A stretch of 64,000 bases of DNA, taken from positions 714,478-778,477 of the forward strand of contig NC_033632.1 of assembly GCF_001540865.1 (NCBI RefSeq). Direction: 5' to 3'. This document shows, piece by piece, positions 10,783-22,708 of the stretch. The notes beneath the pieces are model-generated. The model was not told the DNA's origin and made no database searches. It saw only the letters and a list, made by a program, of their open reading frames with translations. Numbering within the stretch: the stretch's first letter is position 1; each line of letters begins with the position of its first letter. The position numbers were made by a program, and so were the translations under genes. The stretch is from Ananas comosus (lineage: Eukaryota; Streptophyta; Magnoliopsida; Poales; Bromeliaceae).

Positions 10783-11412
10783 ATTTGGTGGTCACGTTAC
10801 TTTGCGAAATGGTGAAGTTGCACTACTACTACTACTAGCTTTTACCTGAAGATCTAGTCACTGAAACTTTTGTGTTCGGCGTTTAAGATCTCGAATTTTT
10901 GAAATTGTTTTACTTTGTCCCTAAATTTACTCAGAAAATATATGAATATACAGTTGTACATATATGTACCCTTGGAACTCCTTTCATATAATTTATTTAT
11001 AAAAATGGTACAATTCAAAAAACTCTATGTAATTTTTTTTTTTTTTTTTTTTTTTTTTTTGGGGTGGAGATCGAAAATGTGGGCATACTCCATTTGTGTT
11101 AGCTAGTAAGGATGTATAAGAAGAGATCAAATATCCAAACTCGAGAAATTAATATCGCCATATGTGTCACTCATGCATGCATGCTCATAAGATTCGCAGG
11201 TGACGCAACGACTATATATCGACCATGCAAACTAGAGAAACATCTCCCTGTGATCTCAATAATTCTTATCTGTAGTTATATAAAATGAACTTAGAATTTT
11301 TCATTTTTCTTCGACTCAGAAACCTTTAATTTGTGAGAAAAAAAAATTAAACCATTATTATATAAAAGGTATTGTTTGATTAATTCATAATTAAAATTAA
11401 ATTAAATAAATA
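10719..11412. other. 3' flank of VQ gene, low-complexity
   Basis: Contains an (AT)n run at about 10748-10778 and a poly-T run at about 11033-11060. Nothing else is recognisable before the tRNA. Confidence 0.5.
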
Positions 11413-11486
11413 GCTGGAGTAGCTCAGTTGGTCAGAGCGTGTGGCTGTTAACCACAAGGTCGAAGGTTCAAGCCCTTCCTCTAGCG
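11413..11486 (+). tRNA. tRNA-Asn (GUU)
   Basis: A full 74-nt cloverleaf folds. The acceptor arms GCTGGAG/CTCTAGC pair with one G-U, the D stem is GCTC/GAGC, the anticodon stem is TGTGG/CCACA with loop CTGTTAA (anticodon GTT), and the T stem is GAAGG/CCTTC with loop TTCAAGC. The discriminator base is G. A TTTT run at 11489-11492 is a suitable Pol III stop. It is of nuclear type. The T stem differs from the usual GGAGG/CCTCC by paired changes, and the B box has TTCAAGC in place of TTCGAGC, so it is slightly diverged but appears intact. Confidence 0.92.
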
Positions 11487-11532
11487 TATTTTAATATTAA
11501 TTTTATAGTGTATTTAATGTTAATTAATTTTT

Positions 11533-11930
11533 TTAGAAGGGTTTTGGACCTATGCTTTGATGATATTGAGATTCTTTCTTTGAATGTATGGTGATAAATT
11601 TTTACCTTATGTAGTGGTTGTATTAGTTTTATCGTTGCTCAATTCAAAAAGAAATAAAAAATTATCTTATATTAATTATTTTTTTAGATGGTGATATAAG
11701 TTTTTAATAGTTTTAGTGTATTTAATATTAATTCTTTTTTTTTTAATGGTCATATCATCTTATGTAGAGGTCATATTAGTTTTTCATAGTTTTTGGACCT
11801 ATATATACTTAAGATGTTGAGATTTTTCCTTTGAATTAATGTATGTTGATGAAGTTTTACGTTATGTAATATTCATAGCATTTAGGTAGTGGATTATATC
11901 AATTTTATCATAGCTTAACTCAATAAATAA
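11533..11930. repeat. Degenerate direct repeat downstream of tRNA-Asn
   Basis: Two similar blocks (about 11533-11650 and 11785-11930) share TTTTGGACCTAT, GTTGAGATT-type sequence, TTTGAAT-ATGTATG and the ending TTATC-TAGCTTAACTCAAT/TTGCTCAATTC. They are separated by AT-rich DNA. Confidence 0.55.
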
Positions 11931-12624
11931 TAACAAAAAAAGCTTTTCTTATGTTATAGTACTGTTGATTAGAAAGACACTCAGTTTAGATAAAGATTAT
12001 GGAAGAGATATACATGAATCATTTATTAAAGTTTCAAATATTACTTGTCCGCTTTTAAAAGAACAATGCTGTTTGTATATTAAAAAATAAAATTAAAATC
12101 TAACGCCTTATTCTTTTAAGAGCCAATATTTATTCTAAGTTTAATTATCAATCATTTTTTCTTAATATTAAAAATCTAAAGAAATTCTAAATCTTTGAAT
12201 GTATGGATATAAATTTCACACTCAACTTTTGGGTGTACGTAGCATTTAACCTTTAAAATAGTAAAATCAAGAAAGTTCTAAAAAAAAATCGAGAACATTT
12301 ACTGCAATTTATTTGAAGAAAAATGAAAAAGTCTAGATGTACTCCCGATTGAAGGTGTACATCCTACATTTTTTTTTTTTTTCAAAAGCATAATTTTTTC
12401 AGCCTTTAGATAAATGGGTTGTAGGATGTACAAGCTCAAGTGGGTTGTACCAGTAGCACCACTCAAGAAAAATATAAAAAAAAGGGCTAAAATATAGGGT
12501 TATTCCCTAAACTATTTTGACAGTGCAACTTGCTCTTCAAAGAAAGAAAGAAAGAAAGAAAGAGAGAAAAAAAAAAAAAAAAAAGAACAATCAGTATGTT
12601 GATTTTTTTTTTTAATTTATTTTT

Positions 12625-12745
12625 TTATAATAGCTAGGAGATTATATTTTCACAGTATGCGCACATTAGGATCAAACCTCCGACCTCCCAGATACACCAC
12701 AATATACACAATGCTTGCACTAACATATAGGTGCACTATTGAAAT
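12625..12745 (-). mobile_element. SINE-like element with Pol III A and B boxes
   Basis: On the minus strand, TAGTGCAAGC (A-box-like) is followed 44 bases later by GGTTTGATCC (B-box-like), the normal tRNA spacing. The body ends near CTAGCTATTATAAAAAAAT, an A-rich tail. It does not share the tail of the SINE at 1630-1790, so it would be a second family. There is only one copy in the window, so the call is tentative. Confidence 0.5.
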
Positions 12746-13320
12746 AGAATTATTGAAGCTGTGCAAGCTACAAAATACGAGTGTTTGGTATAAATAAGTA
12801 ATACAAAAAGAGGTTTAGGAAATGAAGTACTTCAAAAATGAACAGTTGAAGAGCAAGGAGCACTGCTATCTGTACACCTATTTTAAAAATGTAAACCTCG
12901 CACTTTATCCTTCTTGTGGTTAGAATTAGCTCGCTAATCTTTTTTTTTTTTCTTTTATTAAAATCTAATGGGATTTTGTGAACTTATACTCAGAGGTGTA
13001 AAATTTATATCTATATTGAGGAATGTATAAATAGGTAGTTTTTTCCAGAAGCAATTGGAAAAAAAAGGGCAGGGCATTTACTGAATTATTTTAGCAATCT
13101 AATCCTAATAAAGCAAAATAAGTCTCACTTCACGTCAAAATTTACCACGTCGAGGTGAATATAATTGCTGTATTTAATTCATAAAAAAAATTGCCATATC
13201 CAACTATCCAAGGTATGGTGATTATTCCATTTACTTACTTTGTAAATATATCATTCATTTACTATTTTTGGAATGCCATCATCAATATATTATTTACCCT
13301 TGTTGTTCGACCATGCTAAA

Positions 13321-13428
13321 TTTGAGCAAATTTTTTTTAAACTTATTTCCAAATAATTTAGTCACCTTAGTACCTTTGAGCAAGTATTTTTTAAACTTAT
13401 TTCCAAATAATTTAGTCACCTTAGTACC
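13321..13428. repeat. Two tandem 54-bp units
   Basis: Units 13321-13374 and 13375-13428 are nearly identical (TTTGAGCAA then TTAAACTTATTTCCAAATAA, ending TTAGTACC). It is intergenic. No function is seen. Confidence 0.9.
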
Positions 13429-14132
13429 TTGTGGTTTATCAAATTTTCACTAATACTCTACAGTTTTAACTTTGTTACTGGTTTAACAGAAAAATTAATA
13501 TAGAGAATAATAGAAAAAAAAACCACATAATACTAAAATGATACATTTTAAACCACAAGATGCTAGAGTGAAAAAGCACAAAACCACAGATGTGGTATTT
13601 GAAATTTTTTTCTAAAAAATATGTGTCAATTTTAATTTACATTTCAATATTATTTCAGTAGAATATAAAAATTAAATAATTATTAAATTGAAAAGAAAAA
13701 ATTTACTAAAGTTGAAATTCCACTGCAACAAACGATATAAAGTAATTTTCTTTTTTTTTTTTTTGGGTTTGGGGGTAAAAACATATGGAATTTATCTAAA
13801 TTATGGACTATTTGTATTTGACTTTTCAACCTTTCAAATTTTGATTTTGCTACATATTCTTTCAATTTATTTGATTTGAATTAGTCAACCGTATTTTAAT
13901 TTTAAAATTTGTATGTTTTGCTTATCTTTAGAAATTTAATTAGTATGTTTTATACAATTTTTACAACTATAAGTTTATTAAAGTAAAAAATAGTTTAAAT
14001 TTTACAGTTAAAGTATCATTGGCTAACTCAAATCAAAAAAATTAAAAGATTGGATAATAAAATTAAAATTTTTCACGATTTAGACAAGTTTCATAAATTT
14101 TAACTTTATTATCTATATACATATATAATAAT

Positions 14133-14683
14133 AGGTCTTGTATGCTATTAGGAGCACGAAGGCCTCCATGCTCCTAAGCAGTTTTTTATGATGGAGTTTT
14201 CGAATCGACGATCAACTCCGTTAGACTTGATCTAGCACATTTAAAATATCTAGAAAATAAATTTTATAATTTGTCGATATTATTTACCTAATGATTAAAA
14301 GGGTTCAAAATCAACAATTTTTAATAGTTGATGTATACCGTTTGCAAGTTTAACTGTATAGAAATATTCAAATTAGATAAAATTTTAATAGAGAAATCTT
14401 TATACTATTTACAGCAAGATTAATATATTTGATCAAAAATTTTAGTGTTATATCACCACTTTTTATGAGATTTTTATTTTCAGCTGTTGATTTTGAACCC
14501 TTTTAATTGAAAGATAGGTAAATGATATCGAAAAATCACAAAATTTATTTTTTAGACACTTTAAATACTTTAGATCAAGTCTAATAGAGCCGATCGTCGA
14601 TTCAAAAATCTCATCATAAAAAATAATTTAGGAACACGGAGACTGCCTCCGTGTTCCTAATTGCACACAAGAGTCAAGACCTA
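14133..14683. mobile_element. Foldback MITE in TA-rich DNA, copy 0
   Basis: Long inverted arms run in from both ends. The left arm GGTCTTGTATGC and the right arm (reverse complement GGTCTTGACTC) continue through GGAGCACGAAGGC/GGAACACGGAGGC, TTCGAATCGACGATC/TTGAATCGACGATC, CTCCGTTAGACTTGATCTA and AAATAAATTTT. The same internal order occurs at 33680-34220 and 34826-34962. TATA-rich sequence lies on both sides. No coding capacity. Confidence 0.75.
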
Positions 14684-15880
14684 CTCCATATATAAAACCT
14701 TAGTTTTTTACAGGTCGAAGCGGGAGCGGGGAGGGGAGTGGGTTTTGGGGGGGCCACCCCTTTTTAATTTTTATTTTAATTTTTTTTTCTTTCTATTGAT
14801 GCGGAGAAACAAAAATTTTTTTAATCTAATCTATTTTTTTATTATAAAAATTTAAAATATATAATTATCTATACGTACTTTTAAATAGTTTAGATTACAT
14901 ATATTAAATATAAATTTTAATTCTATAATATTGATTATTTAGATATAAGTTATACAATAAAAAATAAAAGAGAGATAGATGGAGTTTAAATTAATTACTT
15001 ATTTAATAAATTTAGTTAATTACATAAAATACTAATTAAAACTGTAAAGCTAAATGAAATATTCAAAGTTTGAAATCAAAATATTATTAACCGACTCAAA
15101 TTTAATATATAAAAAAAGTTAGATAGTAAAAATATAATTTTGAAAAGTTAGATAACTGATTCAAAATAGTTCGTAGTTCAGAAAAAATTTATACGGTTTT
15201 TACTGTGATTTTAATATCAAACATCAATACCATATTTATAGTCTGATATGCGATTAATTTCACATTTAAAATATTTTCAAATATCCAAAATATAATTGGT
15301 CAACTTTTAATTTTAACAATTAGACATTTTAAAATTTATTAGATAGTTTAACATTTTTTTTCCTTAAATGAAATTAGACACACGAAGCTTTAGTTTTCAA
15401 ACTTTAATGAATCCTATTTTCAAACTCGAACTATAAAGCATATGATATTTTAATCCTATAAATATAATTTTATTATTCTTATAAATTTTTTTATTTTTTT
15501 AATCCTTCTTATATTTTTATTCTTATTCTTTTTTATCATTCTTATATTTTTATTCTTTTTATATTTTTATTCTTATTCTTTTTTATCATTCTTATATTTT
15601 TAGTTTTATTCTTTTATATTTTTATTTTTATATTTTTATCATAGCAACTGTTATTTTTTTTTTAATTTTTTAGCTTTATTTATTTCTACGGAATCGACCA
15701 GTCGCGACGCGCGCGGATACCTCTACTGATTATTATTTGGTAGAATGATGATTTTGCAAAATGGTCCTACTGGTATGATTATTTACGTATAAGTACTTTA
15801 TTCTTCAAATTGAAGAGTACCATTAAATCCGTCAAGACAAGTATCAGATGCTGCGACGCATTTTCTCTCTTTCTCTTCTT
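14684..15880. other. AT-rich DNA upstream of calmodulin
   Basis: No gene is seen. It holds a G-rich run near 14713-14752 and a T-rich stretch with repeated TTTTTATTCTTATTC units at about 15510-15660. The calmodulin core promoter follows. Confidence 0.5.
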
Positions 15881-15884
15881 CGTG

Positions 15885-15892
15885 TATAAAAA
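15885..15892 (+). promoter_or_regulatory. TATA box of calmodulin
   Basis: TATAAAAA lies about 160 bases before the ATG. It is followed by a (CT)n leader (about 15941-15979) and a (GGA)n run just before the start codon, which is typical of plant calmodulin leaders. Confidence 0.65.
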
Positions 15893-15936
15893 GTATCCAT
15901 AGCCGCCTCAACCTCAATAAGGAATCGCGCACTCAC

Positions 15937-15984
<48 letters not shown>

Positions 15985-16043
15985 CGATCGGATCCCGCCG
16001 CCCTCGTCGAAGGGGAGGAGGAGGAGGAGGAGGAGGTGCGATC

Positions 16044-17943
<1,900 letters not shown>

Positions 17944-17961
17944 AAAGAAACAACAATGATG

Positions 17962-18105
17962 GGCAGTGATATTAGCATAGCAGAAAATATTATTACTGGA
18001 GCATGTGCTTTAAACATGGTCAGTGTTCATACGGTAAAACTTGACCAAGTTTGGTGAACCTTCTAATATCCCAACAACAATTTCAGCTATGCTAATATCA
18101 CTGCC
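17962..18105 (+). repeat. 20-bp perfect inverted repeat in calmodulin 3' UTR
   Basis: GGCAGTGATATTAGCATAGC at 17962-17981 is the exact reverse complement of 18086-18105, with a 104-base loop. It starts 19 bases after the stop codon, so the transcript can form a long hairpin. Confidence 0.9.
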
Positions 18106-19150
18106 TATGGACTTCTCTTCTTCTACCGGCAGTATCGTTTGGTTTCCATCCCAGTGGTTATTATCTCTATAGGTAATATTAGCTGTTTGATTAGTTTTTA
18201 GTTGTGGAAAGAAGAAGAATCGTGGGTTGGTTGGTTGGCTTGTGCTTTTATCGTGTGTTCTTACTAATGTTCTTATAATTTCTATTTCCTGCTCTTTCAT
18301 TTTCTTCGGAATTGTGGATTTACAATCCATGCAGTTTCTCTTATTCTACTGTAGCTGTCTATTTCTAAAATTTCCGTTTCCTTTCATTTTCTCCTCCTCT
18401 TATATTTACTCAACAATCATGCATGCCGTGTGGTTTCCTTTTGATAATCGAGTCTAATACTTGCTTGTAATAAAGGTGTCGCCTTTTTATTTTGTGGTTC
18501 TTAAATACAAATAAAAAAAAAAGGGTGTTGTTTGATAATTGGCTTTTGTGGTTGGGCGGAGACATTGATTGGGGACAACATTTCTTGGGCCGTTCTGGGC
18601 CGGATGTTCGATCTAGGCAGATGTTTCTTGGGCCGGCCCTATCTCAATGTTTTCTTGGGCTCAGAGCCATCACGATGTGGCCTCCAATTTTTAGGATGCA
18701 CCTTATGATTTTCGATTTTTTTTTTTACAAAATGAGTTTTTTTTTAAGCAAAGATAAGGCTCTTTTTTTTTTTTTTTTTTTTTGTATGTCTTATTAATTT
18801 TTTCTATTATTAAAAATTTATAGAATGTAAGGCTCACACATAGAAATAGGTATACAGGTAGTATTTTCCGAGTGAATATATATTGAAATTACTGATACTT
18901 TATAACAAGGAAAGATTATCTGTATTATTAGGTGTAGATTAGGAATTGTATACATATTAAACTTAGCTACGAAGAGTAAATAACAGGGAAATTTAACATC
19001 TCTACGAGAACATAATAAGCTTGTTATGGGGAAAGAGGGGAGCTACTTAATTATATCACAGAAACTAATAAATCATTTACAAACACAGCATACAAAGATT
19101 CTTTTGAGGACAATAGAAGATAGGTGATACAGCTACTGCAAACCATTTCG
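18106..19150. other. Calmodulin 3' flank and SIP2 3' flank (convergent genes)
   Basis: No gene is supported. Bases 18580-18660 hold three TTTCTTGGGC words around GGGCCGG sequence, and 18719-18783 hold several poly-T runs. The two neighbouring genes end toward each other. Confidence 0.5.
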
Positions 19151-21435
19151 CTATAATTGAAATCTGATTTCATTTTGGCGTTGTCTCCTATTTAGCTTAC
19201 GAGGATGAACGAACAAACTCGCGATCCATACTCCGAGCAGAGTCGCCTCCATTGGAGCGAGCCAGTATACGCACAGGTGTTCCTTCGTTAGGTGCTGCCC
19301 TTGAGCGTACGCCCAACCAAAGGCCTGTTCAAAAATAATGAATTTAGAAGTTAATTTTCCATAAATTCACACTAAGAAGTATGCATTTGGAGCAATATTA
19401 GTCACAAAGCTACAGAGAATATCTTTGGCAGAAGCTTCCGTGTGAAATAAGCCACGAATAAATCATGGCCTTATCTCATTTATATTTGAAGTTGAATTCT
19501 CAGTTTGAAGCGTTTCTGATTAAGACATGGCTCAAGAATCATTTATGGTGTATGTGGAAGGCATGTAAAATTCCTAAAGTAAAGCATCCACATAATCTTA
19601 ATAATATACCCAAATTGGAAGAAGTGAAAAAGAAAGATCTCTATGAGCTTTCCCCTGGTTAGTGGTTCCTAAACCATGTTGCTAGTATGGGGTTAATGCT
19701 CAAATGCCATGTGGACAGTTAAAGAATTCCTTCTCAATATCACTTAAAACACTTGTTATCTTCGCTCGATTCTCATTTCGATCAATCAATGACAACAACA
19801 GGAAAAATCCTTTGCACACTTCATGGCAAAGTCTATAAAAGCTGGGATGCCCACGATTTAGCCGTAAATCTCAAAATGCACCAAAAATTAACTCATTCTG
19901 TCTATTGTGAAAGAGTTTTACTCTTTTGGAAGTTTATACCTTCTCATGTTTTGTTCACCTCCCTTCAGTTAGTATGCAGAGTGAATACCCGCTTATCTTA
20001 TTATCAACTGTAATGAGTCAAGTATATGGATCAACATTCCAATATACTTCTTCAGCAGCAAGAAATTCTATATGCGGCCGTTTCTCGCTACCTCCTAATT
20101 TAACACTTAAATTTCCTATGGTTTTCTAGTTGGCCCCCAACCTTCAAACTATTACAATTCAGTCCGAACCTTTGCAATTCCTTAAAATCTTACCCTATCA
20201 GATGAATTATTCTGTTAACTCGCAGAGTCCAAATTTTTAGTGACACATGTAAGATTGCAACTGGATGCAAACATCAGACCCACTTGTGAAAATTGAAAGG
20301 TCGTATCCCAACTATAAACTCCGAAAATGGTTAGGGAGCCCTAATGCAGTTTGTGTGACATACTACAGAGCTTCGGATGCATCAACTAGAAGAAAAGATT
20401 GGACACAACCAATAACAAATAATTGAGGTGAAAAAACAGAATTTCACATTCAAGGAGTTATTGAACGCGCACCGCAGCCGGATTCATGATTCCACCAGTC
20501 ATATCGGATGATATGATGTGGCACATAACTTTCGAAATGCTTGATATCCACATTTTCGTAGATGAGCTCTTCCCGGACTTCTTTAGCCAAAGGGAGACTG
20601 CCACAATAGTTAATGTAAGTACTCCTTCAGTTAATGCTCCATGATGCATATCAACATTCAAACGAGGTCCATAAGCCGCTGCAGGAAAGGTTGTATTGAC
20701 AAACCAAACACCAAAAATAGAACCAAGTACCTGAAATATCAAAGTTAAGCTTCAGACATAATCTCTCTCTTTTTTTCATTGATCCAACTTTTTGGTTTTT
20801 GAAGCTTTGCACTGAAATTTTCTTCTATGGACTGAAATACTCCCTACCCACATTGCACATCTTGGTCCATAAAACACACTTTTGGCCCAAAATTCACAAT
20901 ACCAAGGTTGCAAAATCCATCCAAAATCAGCAGAAACAATTACATAGCATGAGCATCAATAGGTACCAAAACAAAGTATATTTAAGCAGCAGTGAATTAG
21001 AATTTGATGCTATTACTGCGATTTGGGTGTGAACTAACAAAATCCATTACAACCCAAACATCAATTATACCAATACCAAACATAAATATACACATTGCAT
21101 CTCACCTGAGCAGGAATTCTTCCAAAAACCACAAAGAGGAACCCTTCGAAATCCCCGCAAACCCCATAGCAGAGCACTATCAAAGGGTTATACGATCCAC
21201 CCCCCATCCTCTTCCCCAGCAACGAGAACCAGTACAAGTAAAGCACAGCAAGGGGCCCCTTGATCACCAAATCCCTAAAACTCGTCCCCGACCCCAAAAT
21301 CCCGCACGCCAAGTACCTGACGACGGATCCCAACCAAACCCACATGAAGGAAACGAAGAGGTCCGAGACCACGAGCTCGGTTCGCGATATGGGTTCGCCT
21401 CCGCCATTGTTATCGTCATCGTCGTCCCTCCTCAT
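19151..21435 (-). CDS. SIP2-1: SIP2-type small basic intrinsic protein (aquaporin)
   Basis: On the minus strand, exons 21435-21106, 20730-20473 and 19324-19151 join at phase 0 to 253 residues. The protein has six hydrophobic segments. The first pore box is NPL (GGSYNPL) and the second is NPA (TGGIMNPA), the combination typical of SIP2. Other SIP2 words are RIPAQ, GPRLNV, HHGALTEGVLT and FGWAYAQG. SIPs are ER aquaporins or solute channels. The start chosen is the internal methionine before RRDDDDDNNGGGEP; the frame is open upstream to 21660, but that Pro-rich stretch is unlike SIP N-termini and is probably leader. The intron-2 donor is GCG/GTGCGC, weak but it gives the correct join. Confidence 0.9.
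20110..20345. repeat. Dispersed repeat in SIP2 intron 2
   Basis: A stretch of the type CCCCCAACCTTCAAACTATTAC, AATTCAGTCC and later AACTCCG resembles blocks at about 43435-43690 and 58590-58920, which also combine lines such as TCCCGAAATTTTG, AGTCCTTTAAATAT, GTGGTGATTATGTGGCAGTTA. I take these as degenerate copies of one repeat family. Limits are uncertain. Confidence 0.4.
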
Positions 21436-22708
21436 CCAAATGGGAGGTGGCGGTGGTGGCTGGTGGAAGAAGCATGGTGAATAAAGGGTGGTGTTAGGGT
21501 TCCGTGGGGAGGAGGAGGAGCAGTTGGGATATTTGAGGCGGGGGAAATGGTGTTTAGGGTTAGGGTTCTCCAGGCTTAGGGAGCGGGAGAGAGGAGGAGG
21601 AGGACGAGGAGGAGGAGGAGATGGTTGTGGCCTTGTGGGGAGGGAGAGGCGAAGAGGCAAAATACGGATTATAAAGGTGGGTTAAATTACAAATAGACCC
21701 TTGCACTGTTTTGAAATTACTCCCTTATATAAAAATTAAAAAAGGATACGCGTTGAAAAATATTTTAGTTTACTTCCCGAATACATTTACAACTAGAGAG
21801 AATTGATTATTTTCTATATCTAGTGCATCTTATATCCCACGCTGTTCGATCCTAATATCTAATTCAATATAATTATTTTCTATATTTATGTTTTAGAATG
21901 TTGAATTAAAATTAAAAAGCGATAGATTTACGATATACAAATATACAGATAAATTAGACGCAAATAATTGTATAAACTAAATAAACTAATCTATTTAAAA
22001 AAGTAATTTTGCACTTTTAAAAGTTTGCTTTTATTTCTTTTAGAAGTTGACTTAGAGGTTTCAAGCCGTGTATTTAAGTAGGAAAAGTTAAATTCTTTTT
22101 ACCCATAAAATTAAATATTTAAATAATGATAAGCTGGAAATCAAAGTGCTTTTCTTGCCTTCATTCTCCATTGTGTTTACCCGAGAACAAGTTAAAAATA
22201 ATAATAATAATAATAATACTTGATTCTGAAATAAAGGAAATATTTTGAAAAATAAATTTTGGAGAAATTTTTTGTAGAGAAAAAAATAGTAATTTACTAC
22301 ATGAAGCATTCAGTAACATAAAGATTAAAATCATAAATAAAACTGAGCAAAGGGCTTTTGGATAAACAAACAAGTTCAACAAAGCCTATTAAGACAACTT
22401 ACCTCATAAATGGATTGTATCTTGTAGCTCAACATCATGGAGGTTAATTATAAACTATGGAACTACTTATAATCTCAAAAAGTACAAGTAATTGCACACT
22501 AATTTTCCAATTATATTAACAATAAGAACAAGTAAGATTGATTTCTCAACTGCTAATTACTTGTAAAAAGTAAAATCATACATCAACTTTGGTAGAGTTA
22601 CCAAGTGAATAAGATGCAAAATACATGAATATTTGTTGTCTAATAGGATATAATTCAAACCAATCCTTTTGTCTCATATGGATATTATTATGCTGATAAT
22701 CACAGATT
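21436..22708. other. Upstream region of SIP2 and 3' flank of DUF3007 gene
   Basis: Bases 21436-21660 are the GC-rich SIP2 leader (GGA-rich on the plus strand). The rest is AT-rich with an (ATA)n run at 22196-22217. No further gene is seen. Confidence 0.5.

Larger units (their letters stand above)
11931..14128. other. AT-rich intergenic DNA without genes
   Basis: No coding region is supported; short frames here are low-complexity. It holds (GAAA)n and poly-A at 12540-12583, a SINE-like element near 12625-12745, and a 54-bp tandem pair at 13321-13428. Confidence 0.6.

Noticed and set aside
21436..21660. N-terminal extension of the SIP2 protein (75 residues)
   Set aside because: Pro/Ser-rich, unlike SIP N-termini; more likely leader sequence, although a transcript would be needed to settle it.
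22196..22217. CRISPR-like or regulatory array
   Set aside because: It is a plain (ATA)n microsatellite; no spacer-repeat structure occurs anywhere in the window.
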